Below are positions 1-11,735 of a DNA stretch of 64,000 bases, in pieces (the first letter of the stretch is position 1; each line of letters opens with the position of its first letter). This stretch comes from Neoceratodus forsteri (Eukaryota; Chordata; Ceratodontiformes; Ceratodontidae). The stretch is from the NCBI GenBank assembly GCA_016271365.2, contig CM057459.1, positions 490,929,501 to 490,993,500 on the forward strand. Direction: 5' to 3'. A program made the translations under genes and the position numbers. Below the pieces are notes generated by a model that did no database searches, was not told the DNA's origin, and was given only the letters and a program-made list of their open reading frames with translations.

Positions 1-1080
1 AGAAATTGCTCTTGAACTGGAGCAGTGAGTAATTCCATAAACACTGTGTAAGTATTGGGGAAGGTATGCAGGGAGGGATCATAGTGCAAGGCAGGGCTTC
101 AGTGAGCCATGGGAGAAGGTAGGTGGGTGTTCACTTAAAAAATGAGGTCAGGAACAGTTGCAGGAATATATTGTAAAGTCAGGAATAAGAGACTTCAGAA
201 TGAGGAATTAGAGGAGATGGATGTGGAAGAGAGGACAAGAGCTTAGAGAAAGGATATGAGAAGGACATGTAACCAACAGTAGATTCCCTGGGGTGGGGGA
301 AGGGAATGAGAATCAGTGTTATGGGGTGAATAGGAGAAAGTAAAGGAATCAGAGGAGAGTGGTAAGATCTAAGGCAAGCTAGAATTTGGATATGAAGGAT
401 GCACAGTGGCTGAGGTGCCTAACATTAAGAGAGGGGAGGGAGAGGGAGAGGGAGAAATATAGAGTGCAGTGATGGGTACAAGGGGGACAGTCCAGGACAA
501 AATGGCAGAATAAGTGAAAGATGGGGATCCAGTCTGGTGAAGATGGACTTGGGAGTGGTGCTGTAGATGATGTAGTACAAAATAGGGAGGGTCTTCTTTG
601 GGCAAGGAACAAGCACTTGATGCTGTCAAAGTCCAGTTGGTATCAATACATGAACCTCAAAAAAGTGCAAACAGGAAGGAACTGCCCCCATGCATTTTTG
701 GCACTTGGACATTCCCAAGGTGTCAATGCATGCTACTGGTCACATCCTTGTGTTCATGTGCGCTTGCTCACTTAAGCAGTAACTGAAGGCTCAGCACAGC
801 TCAAAAGCATCAAGAAAGTATACAGAAAACAAAAATCAACACTTAGCAGTTGTATGTGCTCTAGTGATCGTAACACAAGTATTGCATTTGTTGCAGTAAT
901 AACAGACATGTTACATGGTGGTCTAGTTTAACTACTTGTCGCCATATATTTGACAATTGTCTCTTTTCTTTTCTATAAAGTAGGCTGATACTTTTGGATG
1001 ACTTGCTATTTTTTCTCATTTAAAAAAATTGTTGGAAATAACATGGATGCATCCTCAGGTAGGATTTGCTGAGGGGATAG
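1..1080. other. No gene seen; purine-rich single-copy-like DNA
   Basis: The + strand is rich in G and A, with a short (GGGAGA)-type run near 430-455. Open frames here are short and low in complexity, and I see no domain, splice pattern or repeat family. Confidence 0.5.
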
Positions 1081-2439
1081 TCACACCAGGCTCCTGCTTT
1101 AACCAGGGAGAATGATCAGAGCCAGACATTCTTGGAGACCACACAGTGCCTAAAGAAACTGGGTGGCTCCAAGTGGATGCAGGCCTTAATGAACCTGGAA
1201 CCCAGACTGCAGAACATCACTAGTGCCAGCAGTGGTGAAGGGGCCAACAGGTCTGATGCAGCAAGATAGCCAGGTCAAGACATGAATGTAACCAGACAAC
1301 TGTAGCCCTTTAAGAAGCTGTTGGAGCCTGTAGTGCAGGAGGCTAGGAAAAGAAACAGGCTACAAAGCAAGCCAAAGAAGTGGAAGGTGAAGACAACAGC
1401 ATAACGTGGTATGAGGGTACGGCAGATGTCCCAGTGACTGATGGCAGCTCATGGCGGACAGACGAGGACAGATCTGGAGGACATGCAAACTCTCAAAAAG
1501 TTAGCACAACTGTCAGATGTTGAGTACACATGTGATGAGGGCTAGGGGTGGAGTCACACAAGCCATTTCTGTGGTGTTAGAACACAAGTGATGGCCAACT
1601 GCCCACCAAAATGCAGAGGGGTGGAGGCTGCAGTGCCCAAGGAGGGCACTCCTCCATTTTGAAGGGTTCTTGGGCAGCAGGAATGATTGCCCCATGTCTA
1701 TTCCATCAGGATGGTCTAAAATACTGACCCATAGTAGGCTTGGTGGGGCAGCCCACTTCACTTCAGTTGTACCGTAAGAGGGGAACAAACCCATTACATC
1801 ATGTCCCATGGGGAGGGGTGGGTCAGCTTGCTACCACTTTGCCTAAGGGGGAACTTTCCTGCTATAGTAAGCCCCATGGGTGGGTTGAGCCAACTCAATG
1901 CAGCTCTTCCATAGGGGAGAACAAATCTTCCACAATGGCCATACATGCCATGGGTGACAATGTAGAAATCATGGCCACACATGGGGCCTTATTTGTAGAG
2001 CTGAGGTACAGGCACACAGCATGCCCCAATTATACCAGCAATCCTTTGGGGTCATTTGGCCTACACTACAGTACAGGATCATCCTGGGTGGTCACAGGGT
2101 CTGTGATGGTGCCTACATAGATGAGCAGCTCAACACACAACGTTCCAAAGAGTGGGACTGTACTTGTGCAGACAGGCAGCTTGGGAGCAGCCTCAGCCCA
2201 AAATGCTCAACAGCCAGTTGTACAAGTATGGACTAGCACAGCCCCAGCACTGATGCAAATAACACTGCCTGGCCATGCTGGTACATCAGTAGAGTGAAGT
2301 AAGGTGTGTCCACTGAGACACAATCACCTGCAACCAGTGTGATGACTACTTCATTGGGGTCATAGAATGATGGTCCCATCAAGCAAAACCTGGAGAAAGA
2401 AGGGAACAAGGAAAGAGGAAATGAAAATTGAGCTTATGC
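1081..2439 (+). other. Unassigned; possible decayed 5' part of the DIRS element
   Basis: This stretch lies directly upstream of a recognisable DIRS gag and on the same strand, so it may be that element's 5' end. A lysine/arginine-rich reading around 1310-1400 would suit the start of gag, but I cannot align it with confidence. Around 1765-1965 there are about three degenerate ~68 bp tandem copies built around a CCCATGGG-like core. Frames are broken throughout. Confidence 0.25.
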
Positions 2440-3080
2440 AGGGGTCATTGACCCACTGGGTGAGTACCTATCCTATGAACTCCAAGAAAAAGTATGAGGG
2501 TGGGGGGGTTGTTAATCAACATGTTCTCACCCCTTCACTATGAACTGCCAGAGATGGAAGAGAGAAACAAAAAGACCAGATATGACAAACCACGCTTCTC
2601 AGGGGTCCCTTTCTTTTATGAGAATTGGGTGACTGCTTTTGACATTTTCATGTCGGTCTATGGCATAAAGCACCCAGTGAAGAAAGCCTCCTTACTAAAG
2701 TACAAAGTCACCATAATGTTTGCCTACTAGTCCGTTGAGAATAATGCATGGATGAAATGCTATAAATAGTTCATGTTGAAAATGGGGAAGGAGACCAATC
2801 TGCTGTGGGAAAAAATGAACTTGGACCTTTGAGTAAGATACTGTACATGACAAGAGGGAAGCCTAACATGGTAACCTACATGGTTGGTGGTCATATATTG
2901 TAAATAGTGAGGTAGAGCTTAGGGGATACCCAGAGGGACAAAGAAGATAACAAAGGTGCTTGCTGGAACTACAAGAGATCAGTGTTTTTGGAGCTACTGC
3001 AGATTTAGCCATGAATGCAGGAAGTGTTGAGAAAGCACAGAGCTTCTTCTTGCCAGAAATCCAGATCGAGATTAAGACAA
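2440..3080 (+). pseudogene. DIRS-like retrotransposon gag remnant
   Basis: The frame at 2548-2730 reads FYENWVTAFDIFMSVYGIKH and then continues through a stop into an AWMKCYK-type segment. That order (a W..AF...Y motif, an H-P motif, then an A-W...Y segment) is typical of DIRS-group gag proteins of vertebrates. At 2955-3027 a frameshifted CCCH-type finger is readable: CWNYKR followed by QCFWSYCRFSHECRKC. It matches the Cys-rich finger that closes the gag of these elements. Stops and at least one frameshift make it non-functional. The RT follows on the same strand, as expected. What is seen is the motif order; the family assignment rests on knowledge of DIRS proteins. Confidence 0.65.
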
Positions 3081-3229
3081 ACTAGTGGCAAGGGACAAAA
3101 CAACACAGAAAAACAAACAAAGCAGGTAACTCAGAAGTCTAGCAGGCAAGCAGGTAAAGCGGGCTAGATTACTCCTTTGACTCTCTCAATACATCAACAG
3201 GTCAATAGCAAACTACTTACTAGATGTTT

Positions 3230-3557
3230 TTAACAATGGGTTTGAGATTCCTTACAAAGGCCCTGAAGCTGACATGCTTTCATGGAATATAAAATCTGCA
3301 ATGCACTCCCAGAGGTCGTAGTGGCCAAAATTCAGAAACAAGCTGGGGCAGGTAGTCATGGAAGCTTTCAAGGCACTGCCATTCTAATCCCTGAAGGTCT
3401 CACCTTTGGGGGTTGTACCCAAGAAGAATTGGGGAAATACCACCTAATCTGTCACCTCTCACACCCAAAGGGTAACTCTGTCAATGATTTCATTGACCTG
3501 CCAGACAGTACCGTCTTGTGCTCATCCTTCAACGATGCGGTGGATCCTGTGTGCAGG
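3230..3557 (+). pseudogene. DIRS-like reverse transcriptase, N-terminal part
   Basis: Translation of 3238-3557 gives a NGFEIPYKGPEAD start. After frameshifts it gives a SPLGVVPKKNWGNT motif and then HLSHPKGNSVNDF and SSFNDAVDPV. This is the classic beginning of DIRS/Gypsy-like RT (…SPLGVVPKK…HLS.P.G.SVND…). DIRS elements replicate through a circular intermediate and integrate with a tyrosine recombinase; no recombinase is visible in this window. The frame stops abruptly at 3557, where an L2 element starts, and resumes after it at about 6401. Stops and frameshifts mark it as dead. Confidence 0.75.
3546..3557 (+). repeat. Left target-site duplication of L2 copy 1 (imperfect)
   Basis: CCTGTGTGCAGG here and TCTGTGGACAGG at 6401-6412 differ at three of twelve bases and bracket the L2 insertion exactly. 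They also lie exactly where the interrupted DIRS RT frame stops and restarts. This supports a decayed target-site duplication. Confidence 0.5.
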
Positions 3558-3689
3558 CAATCTTTAGCAAGCAATCTTTATTTGTGAAATGCTATTCCAA
3601 TCAAGATCATAGCGTTGTACATAAAACTCTAAAAACATACATAAAACTATAAAATAGTTGTGGAACAATTAAACATAGGCAACCAAATT

Positions 3690-4360
3690 TCAAATGAATG
3701 CCAAACTAAATAAATATGTTTTTAAGGCAGATTTAAAAGCCTCAGACATCAAGCACTCTCTAATCCAATGAGGTAAAGAGTTCCACAGGGTCACAGCCAC
3801 AAATGCAAATGATCTAAGTCCCAAAGTTTTTAAACAGACCCTGGGAACCTCTAGAAATCCCTCATCAGCAGAGCGGAGAGGATGGAGGGGGTGGTAAGAG
3901 CAAAGGAGATCTTGCAAATATCAAGGTCCCTGTCCATGTAGGGCCTTATAGGTCAGTAACCAGACCTTGAAGGTGATCCTTCACTGAATCAGCAGCCAGT
4001 GCAATCCACAGAGCACAAGTGTGACATGGCAAGACCAGTGCAGTCCGTGGAACACAGGTGTGACATGGCAAGATCTAGGTAAGCCAGTCAATAACCTGGC
4101 AGCCGGATTCTGCACCAGCGGCAGACAGCGAAGGTCCACCCCTGATAGCCCTAGGTATAGGGTGTTTCAGTAATCTAGGCAGGTAGTAAGAAAGGCATGG
4201 ACCAACATTGGAAGATTGTCAGGCAGGACCAGGTGTTTTATCCAGGTGATATTCCTCAGATGGTAAAAATGGGTCTTGACGACAGCCGACACCTCAGACT
4301 TAAGTGTCAGCCCGGCATCATGCGTAACACCCACATTTCATGCCTGATCAAAGGTCATCA
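3690..4360 (-). pseudogene. L2 copy 1: C-terminal RT/tail domain
   Basis: The - strand reads RSADEGFLEVPRVCLKTLGL and then VTLWNSLPHWIRE and FKSALKTYLF (3690-3917). This is the standard C-terminus of L2 ORF2 (…R.FS..AP.LWN.LP……FK..LKT.LF). A ~42 bp segment is duplicated in tandem at about 3990-4075 and disturbs the frame in the thumb region. Confidence 0.75.
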
Positions 4361-4361
4361 A

Positions 4362-5250
4362 CTAGCTTCCCCCTAGCCATAACCTGGATGGATGACTGGG
4401 AGACAATCCCTCTACCCGATGACCCGAGTCCACATCCAACACCTCAGTCTTATCTGGATTCAACCTTAACCAGTCGGCACGCATTAAATCCTGAATCTTA
4501 GAGAGGCAGTTGTTAGAGACTGAGACAGTGTCACCCTGCTCAGGTACAAAGGACATGTACAGCTGAGTATCATCTGCATAGCAGTGAAAACTCAGCCCGT
4601 ACCACCTTATAATGCCTCCTAATGGCAGCATGTATAACACGAACAACATGTGTAAAAGCACAGAGCCCTGTGGCACCCCACAGGATGGGGGAGAGGGGCC
4701 AAGGAAAAAATTCCCCACTCCACTCTCTGAGTCCTGTCCATGAGAAAAGAATGAAAATGTCTGAGGACTGTCCCAGACAGACCACAGACCAGCCACAGGC
4801 ACTCCAATAACACACCATGGTTACAGTGTCAAATGCCATAGAGGGATCAAGGAGGACTAAGACTTGAATGGCTCCTCTGATCTCTCACTATTAAGAGATC
4901 ATTAAGTACCCAAACCAGCACTGTCTTGGTACTATGCCTCTTCCTGAAACTGGACTGGAGAGGATCATAGACATCGTGGTTGGTAAGATGATCCTCCAGT
5001 TGCAATACAACTGCCTTCTCAATAATCTTTGCCACAAAAGGCAGACTAGAGACAGACCTGAAGTTAGCAAGACAGTCAGGGTTGAGAGAAGATTTCTTCA
5101 AAAGGGGGCGTACCACCGCCTCCTTCAGGGTGTCCAGAAACACCCCCATCCCAATGAGCACCTAACTATCTCAGCCAGGACCACTTCTATAACCTCTACT
5201 CACCCCATCAAGAGGCGCGTTGGATCTGGTTCCAAACTACAGTAAGTCGA
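4362..5250 (-). pseudogene. L2 copy 1: reverse transcriptase core
   Basis: From 5161 down, the frame shows PLLKKSSLNPDCLANFR and SSFRKRHSTKTVLVWVLND, then an AFDT box near 4835, a CGVPQGSVL box and the catalytic [11 protein letters not shown] box (YADD at 4569-4580). The frame then continues [12 protein letters not shown]. All key RT blocks are present, including both catalytic Asp residues. They are spread over two frames with a shift near 4840. The enzyme would copy L2 RNA at a nicked target, but this copy cannot be expressed intact. Confidence 0.8.
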
Positions 5251-5334
5251 TCACAAACCCTGGATGATCTTCACGACATCTGTGATTGCCACCTGGTCAA
5301 AGTCGGACCAGACAAATTGTGTGCCTGTAACCTC

Positions 5335-5859
5335 CTACCGATCACTGCACCACCCTTTAGAAAGAGCTGCACAGATCTTTGATCTGATGGTGCCAACCTT
5401 ATCTGTGAAAAATCGAGCTGACTCCTCACACTTATTCCATGAAAAGGCTCCCCTATTCTGGAGACAGTCTGGATTGCACAGCCTGTCCACAGTATGGAAG
5501 AGCTGAGCCAGTCGATTTCTCACAGCAACAATCTCCCTGGACAGGAACTCTGCCTTCTTAAGGGAGATGGACGATTGATAGTCCTTATAATGGGACATCA
5601 TCCTAAGCTTGTCATCAGCTAGACCGGATTTCCACCAGCATCGTTCCAACCTTCTCCCCACTCTCCTCAACTCCCTCAAAGTCCCATCAAACCAAGGGGA
5701 CAGAGGGTGAAGGGTGAGAGGGCAAACATGGACAGGAGCTATGGAATCCAGGGTATCCATCACCACCTTATTATAGGCCAGTAGCAGATCCCCTAGATCC
5801 GAGCTTACCATTGCACTACCCGATAGGTCCAGTACCACCATAAGACCATCAGGGATCAA
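5335..5859 (-). pseudogene. L2 copy 1: linker between endonuclease and RT
   Basis: This 174-residue frame contains HPLSPWFDGTLRELRRVGRR and then KKAEFLSREIVAVRNRLAQL and a segment ending DKVGTIRSK. This block is diagnostic of the L2 clade and sits between the endonuclease and RT. It overlaps the endonuclease frame at 5849-5859, which implies a frameshift there. Confidence 0.8.
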
Positions 5860-6400
5860 ACCCCATAAATGGGCAGTACCAGACCATCTCCAATGGGGCA
5901 GATCTATTGGAGGTAGCCATGGAACTCAACCTTATAATGTGGTGATCAAACCACCCGATGGGTTCCACCACCACGTTGGAGACCTCCATCCCCAGTAGGA
6001 ACGCTAGGTCCAACGAGTGACCTTGTCTGTGGGTGACAGAGGTAACCACCTGTGTAAAGCTCAACAAAATCATCAATTGGAGGAAGTCTTGACCAAAATG
6101 CCAAAGCTCATCGTTGACCCAGGCATTGAAGCCCCCCAGCACCAACCATCTGAGGGACTCCGACACCACATCAACAATGAAGTCTGTGACTTCTTGCAGG
6201 AAATACTTCTCACCCCCGGTCGGATGGTAGACAAGAAGTATCCTGCAACCTACACCTGCACCCACTATACACTCAAAGGATCTAGTGGCCCCCAGTGGCA
6301 CATCTATAAGGCCCAGTTCCATCTTAAAACAAATGGCTACACCTCCACCCCAACAATCCAACCTCAGGCAGTGTATTACCGAGTACCTGGCCATGTGGGG
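5849..6400 (-). pseudogene. L2 copy 1: APE-type endonuclease domain (5' truncated)
   Basis: The frame reads GGGVAICFKMEL, then LLVYHPTGG, a WLVLGGFNAWV block (the GDFN motif with D lost) and THRQGHSLDLAFLLG. It ends in WFDHHIIRL in place of the SDH motif. These are the ordered blocks of an AP-endonuclease-like domain, which nicks target DNA. The N-terminal catalytic Asn and Glu segments are missing because the copy begins at about 6400. Upstream codons in the same frame belong to the antisense of the DIRS gene. Confidence 0.75.
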
Positions 6401-6600
6401 TCTGTGGACAGGGACACTAATGGAGAAAAGTGACATAAAATCCACTTTCCACATCTTACCCATCAGACCAAAGCATTTTTACCTCTTGGGCTTCATTTTG
6501 GGGGGGAACAAGTGGTATTTCAACAAATCCATGCTGATGAATTGTTCTGTGAGCTGTGTCACCTTTGAAGCCTTTAAAACTCCTACCTGCAACTGTCCCT
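6401..6600 (+). pseudogene. DIRS-like reverse transcriptase, second part
   Basis: The + strand resumes DIRS RT after the L2 insert: LMEKSDIKSTFHILPI, then FYLLGF and CSVSCVTFEAF (about 6415-6570). This corresponds to the DI.SAF..LP…F.LLGF…PMGCS.SC..FE.F blocks that follow the SFDDAV motif seen before the insert. The recognisable frame fades after FEAF, so the catalytic LDD block and the recombinase are not preserved here. Confidence 0.75.
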
Positions 6601-8462
6601 CAACCTTTATCTTAGATGCCCCCACCCCCTCAACTTACTGCTCCAGCCCTGTTTTGCTGTTGCATTATGCCCCGATGAGGTTGTTTCACTGTGCTATTTG
6701 AGCTCAGTTTTTACCTCCCCAATGGACTAATGTTCATGTTGCAGGCTGAATATTGAAACGGGACTCCCAGCATACTGTTTTATCTTGCACTGATTACTAG
6801 TTTTCATATCTCTAACATATTGTACTTTCCTCCTTTATGATGTACTGTTCTGCTTGCATCAACTCTTGTTGATGTATATCTGTAAATGTACTATTAATGT
6901 TTTCATCTTATTGTGCTATCTTCCACACCCCTTCCTCCAGGACTTATTTGGAAACAAGCTGTTATCAGCTCAGCATGTCTTTTATGGTAAAACTTTTGAA
7001 ATATATAAATACTGGAACTGTTTTAATGCTCTGTTGCCCCTTCAACCTGGAGGAGGTATGTAGCAAGCTTTCTTGAGTTTTGTGGCAAGCAAGTAAGCAG
7101 GATGCAACACGAAGCTCAGGGGTAGATTCAGTATTAGCGCTGATATGGCAGGGTAGGTCTCCTGCAGCAGTTTGGGCCCAACTGACAAGAATAGCTTTTC
7201 TCTGCCAGGCACAAGGCCTCCTGGATCCCATGCATCCATTTGTTACCAGAGAGATGCGGGGTGTTGTCAATCAGATCACAGGCTAGGCCACAGGATAGCA
7301 GGAAACTCATAGGCTTGCAGGAACCTAAAGCCTACTGGGGATAATGAGCTTAGCATGCAGCTCTGCATATGAGACATCACTTTTTATGGATTTCTGTTCC
7401 TGGAACTCTCAGGGTATCTGAGCTGGATGGAGTGGCAGACAGATGCACAACATAGAACTGGGTGATCCCCCTACCTCCTGCAGGACAGGATATTCTTTAG
7501 ATTATGTAGCTCTGAGACAATTCAGACTGGGCTGCCAAGGACCATAAATCAGTTTAGGGAGGATGTAGCACCATCTATTTGCAGCACCTCCTAAGGACCT
7601 ATTTAAAAGTCAAATTTGTAAGTGATGGAAACCTATTTGTTTATGGGTGTGGCAAGCCGGTAACGAGAGCACTGTTTGTGGCAATCCTTTGGAAAAGGAT
7701 ATACAGTAGTTGTTGAGCAGGGACTCAAAATATTTCAACATGTACTCATATAGAATAGGTGCTGCAACAGAATCAGCAAGGATGGGAGTGTTGGGAGACC
7801 AAATAAAGGAAGCCGTCAGATGGATGTTGGATGCCGTGTGAGATTTACAATAGGCCATAACAGGTGGAGGTTGTGACCAGTGTTGAAATTAAACTTCATG
7901 AGCTCTGTGAACTAGGAGAGCACATAAGAGTCCCATCTTTAAATTGAGCCCCCCCTTGCCATTATAAGTCAACGGTAGTGATGTGTGAACTACCAGGGTT
8001 CACCTCAGAACTAGGAGGCCAAGCCTTGGCGAGCCCCCCTGTAATTCCAACAGTGGTTGGGACACAGTTTTAGGCTGAGTTCTATCAGGCACCGAGGTAC
8101 ACAAACAGAAGGCTCACATCTGTCTTTTTGTTCTTTTTTTGCAGGCACACACATGGATTTTCCAACCTATGGATTATGGGCCATTCATATGCATGCAAAA
8201 CTCCTAAAAGAGCCCAGATATGAACATTTGGCATCCAGGTGGAATTCTAATTGAAAATGGCAATAATAAAGTGGTGTGGAAAAGGGGTATGATGTGTGGT
8301 CACCTGGTAGGGGTGGTTCATTAATCTGGCCTCCTCAACATCCCCCAGTGGGGTAAGTGGTGCACTTTGGTGGTAATAACCCCATTAGCCACATGGTCCC
8401 TTAAATGATATGCAAGATACAGACAAGCCTGGCTTGTCAGGGACACTGCTTCCAGTCACTGT
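6601..8462. other. No gene or known repeat recognised
   Basis: The sequence is of ordinary composition with only short frames. It could include the decayed 3' end of the DIRS element, since it follows that RT, but I see no RNase H, methylase-like or tyrosine-recombinase motif. Confidence 0.4.
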
Positions 8463-8640
8463 CATGGTATGGTTAAGAATATACCACAAAAGGGTGAGGG
8501 TGATGCTGGGATTTACCCACGTCTGATGTGGTTTGGTCATGAAGCTGCCAATCCAGTGAGTAAACCACACCAAAAGAGGATAAATCTCAGCATCTCCCAC
8601 ACCCTGGAGTGGTATATCACTATTATACAATGTCACCCTT
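8463..8640. repeat. Palindromic (foldback/MITE-like) repeat
   Basis: The sequence from about 8463 to 8547 is largely the reverse complement of 8550-8640, with the centre near 8548. For example TGTGGTTT at 8527-8534 pairs with AAACCACA at 8562-8569, and GATGCTGGGATTTA pairs with TAAATCTCAGCATC. Both strands therefore give similar short translations. No transposase is present, so it is a non-autonomous hairpin element. Confidence 0.7.
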
Positions 8641-8747
8641 TATTTTTGTGCCACAAAAATACAGGAAAAAAAGAGTTTTTGTTGCATTTAAAATTATTTA
8701 TGTGTAATATCTTGCTGCACCACAAAAGAATAGTTCTGGGTTGGGGT

Positions 8748-8749
<2 letters not shown>

Positions 8750-8783
<34 letters not shown>
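8750..8783. repeat. (CA)n microsatellite
   Basis: An uninterrupted CA run. It is followed at 8784-8830 by a 23-24 bp unit in two tandem copies that both contain AGTCATAGGAA. Confidence 0.95.
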
Positions 8784-8785
<2 letters not shown>

Positions 8786-8830
8786 CATAGGAAGGTTCTG
8801 ATTTCAGTCATAGGAAGCTTCTGATTTTCG

Positions 8831-11485
8831 TTTTCATTTCATAAGTTTTTTTTGTTTTAATTAGCATTATCTTGGTGAGCAGGGAGAACGATCAGTGATA
8901 TTAGTTCACATTTGGCAGGTACGCTTTTTTTTTTATGTCAGCTCCCATTAGACAGGCACTTTTTTTTTAAATTTAATGGATGCATGGAGGATTTCAGGTG
9001 TAGGGAGCAGGATAATTTATTTTTATTCTGACAGAGTAAACAAAGCTGGCATTTGAATGGGACAAGCTAAACAGTAAACAGAGCTGGCATTTGAACAGGA
9101 CACGCTGAGGAGGGCCGCCCAGTGCTGCGAGTTTGCATTCCAGGTATTTCATTATTATTGATTTGTTCAATTCCATGATTTCCTCTGGAAAGATGTAGTG
9201 AGCTGGTAACTTTTTTTATTATTTTTATTTGTTTCCAAATTTCTGAACAAGGGAGTTCTAGACTTGGACTGGGAAGCTACCGGCGCTGCCATGGAGATGG
9301 GAGGGAGTGTCTGCTTAAACACGAGCACTGACTGCAATGGAGGGTGAGGGAAGGAGTGTCAGAGGAGTGGTTCCACCCTTCAGAATGCACTAGCATTAGG
9401 GTACCATGTCACTTGGGTGCCAAACAGCAATGTTGCCATCCACTCTTTTTGCGGGGGGGGGGGCTGTGCCCCCCACACATCCCATAACTATAGATCATAA
9501 CTCTGAGGGGTGTCAGACCTTGGAGAGAGGGTGATGAAGTCAGGTTTTGGTGCTGTAGTAACTCAGTGCCCTAATGCAGGTGCCCTGAAGGGGTACAGTT
9601 CAGAGGAGCCAGTCATCAGTGAAAGTATTGTGAATTTTAATGTCTTTTTTCTTGAGTTGTTTTGAGAGGGAAGTGTCAAGTTTGAATTTATATTAGCACA
9701 TGCTTAAAATTTCACGCTTTACTGGTGAGACAATATGGTGGATTCTCGCTTTTGATTTTCAGGGGTTGTACTGATTTTAAAAATGTGGTAATTCAAGATG
9801 CAGCTGACTGGCACCTTTTCCCACTGGTCAGGTTAGGATTTACAATGGATAAATCGTGCCAGTTAGCCAATCAGGTTTCAGGATTTTCTAAGCAGTTCTA
9901 TAATCTACGATTGTTCTGTGGCTTCATTTGCAGCATGCTTGCATGCTGTCAGTGATTGAAAAGGCATGGAGAGAAGTAAATAGGTAGGTGTCCAGCTTTG
10001 CGTTCACCTATGTCATTAGGGTTATCTGACATGTTTTAAATCACAAGGGTGTGCGAAGGTTTATTCTGCAAGGATGGGATCCACTTTTTTGACACTAGTA
10101 GTGAAATTTTCAATTCTGAACTGCAAGGTACATGCAACCTTATTTTGGAAGTCTAGCAGTGGGCCCCTGGGGCACTGGTTGAATATGTGTATTAGAGGTA
10201 CACTTTTGGTGGTGGTAAACTCAAGTTATAGACACCTTCCTGGCAGGTAGAATTTGCATTAGCCAGGCAAGGATGACAGTCAGGCAGGGTGTGTGACCCT
10301 GGGTGGGTAAACATTTCAATGGGGGGAGGCTGTCTTAGAGTGAGGGTGTATAACAAAATGCAGGGAGATCAAGACTGGAAGAGGAGGAGGAGTGTGGTCT
10401 TGGCAGGTATACTACTCCTTGGGGATGGTGGTAGAATCCTCAAATCAGTCAGGTACTACTACTGCTACTGCAGAGTATGCCTCACCCAGAGTTCATTTTG
10501 ATCACAGATTTTAAAGAGTGAGGATGTGCTTTTTCTGACAGGGGACAGTTTTCTTTTTTTCAGGGTCTACTCTTTTAACCTGGAGTTTGGGGCTTTGGAG
10601 GGAGGTTTTTTTTCAAGAGGGTGGTAAAGGGAGGGAGGGTTCTGTGTCTACATTAATTGAAGCGTAGGGGAGCTGGTGATTAACTTACTTTTGTAGTCAG
10701 ATGAAGTTAATGGTACTGTGCACATGCTTTTGTAAAACATTACTCGGTATGGAGGGGACATGGCCTAGCAGTGGGTCTAGTTGGGGGGATTCTTTTAAAA
10801 AACATATGATGTGGTAGGAGTGGTGCTACACGGTACAGAGGGTGGGGAAGTTTTATGTTTTTTTCAAACTTTTGTCAAGCAAATTGCATAGTACTTTGTG
10901 CACAATGTGCTACATCACTATGTAAAGTAGGGCACTTCACTATGTGATGTACTAGGGAAAGTGGCATTTTGCAAAGTGATTAGGAAAGTGAAGTTTTGCT
11001 GAGTAAAGCTGTGGCCTTGTTACCCCATAGTGGGAGTGGGGTACATTATGTTATTTAATTGGGTATTGGGGATCTCTTTGTGTAAAAACTCCTAACAACC
11101 ATCAGTGCACTAGGTGCACAAACTGTAGGTATCCTGTAACCCCCTAGAGAGTTTTTCTTTTTTGATTTCTAGAATAGGTTTCGTTTTATTTTATCCTAGC
11201 CCCAAATTATCTGTTTTGATTATTTTTTAATAATAGTATACTACTGGCTCAGTGACTTGCCCTACCCATAGTGCCAGAGGGCCCATTTTTCCAAACATTT
11301 CCAGCTGATAGGTTCAGTACAACAAGGGATGCTCAGACTACTTATGGGTGCTGAACTTTGCCCTGTAGTGACAGATGGTAATTTTTTCCTAATTTTTCCA
11401 AATGTTAGGTGCTTATAGTAGGGGAAACTTGGTCTATATACCTGTAGTTATTAATAATGCTACAATATGTACAAAGCAAAGGAAA
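8831..11485. other. No gene recognised; anonymous DNA
   Basis: No domain, intact frame or transposon end is visible over 2.6 kb. Small features: a ~38 bp unit around AGCTGGCATTTGAA occurs twice at about 9031-9107. There is a G-run at 9453-9462, and a weak stem (TACATCAC / GTGATGTA) near 10910-10950. Confidence 0.4.
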
Positions 11486-11735
11486 CCACAGAAACATAGA
11501 ATTTGTCAGCAAATAAGGATGCTGGTCCCACCCAGTCTACCCAGTTTTCACTGCCTATACATTCATCACAGACCTTACCTGATCTCTGGCTACCTCACCT
11601 CTGCCTCCTAACTGAGTGTCTCTTGTGACTATCCCATGCATGCTTGAAGAGTATCACTGTTTTCACCCCCATTACCTCAGCTGGAAGACCGTTCCAGGCA
11701 GCCACCACTCTTTCAGTTATGAAACCAAAGCAGAG
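11486..11735 (-). mobile_element. CR1 LINE 3'-end fragment
   Basis: On the - strand this reads the C-terminal CR1 ORF2 block (a V.AAWNGLPAEV-like segment, then FKHAWDSH) and a short 3' UTR. It ends in the word ATTCTATGTTT, characteristic of CR1 3' termini. The sequence closely parallels the 3' end of the larger CR1 copy that ends at 40303. It is heavily 5' truncated, as is usual for CR1. Confidence 0.75.

Larger units (their letters stand above)
3558..6400 (-). mobile_element. LINE-2 (L2) retrotransposon copy 1, inserted in DIRS RT
   Basis: On the - strand, endonuclease, linker, RT and C-terminal segments follow each other in the canonical order from 6400 down to about 3690, followed by a short 3' tail with repeated AAAGATTG-type words. 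The protein matches the L2 clade as found in reptile and amphibian genomes: a TDH-like endonuclease end, a PWFDGTLRELRR linker, a QSSFRKRHSTKT motif and a YADDTQLY catalytic box. The copy is 2.84 kb and lacks the start of the endonuclease, so it is 5' truncated. It splits a DIRS RT gene and is therefore younger than that element. Confidence 0.85.
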
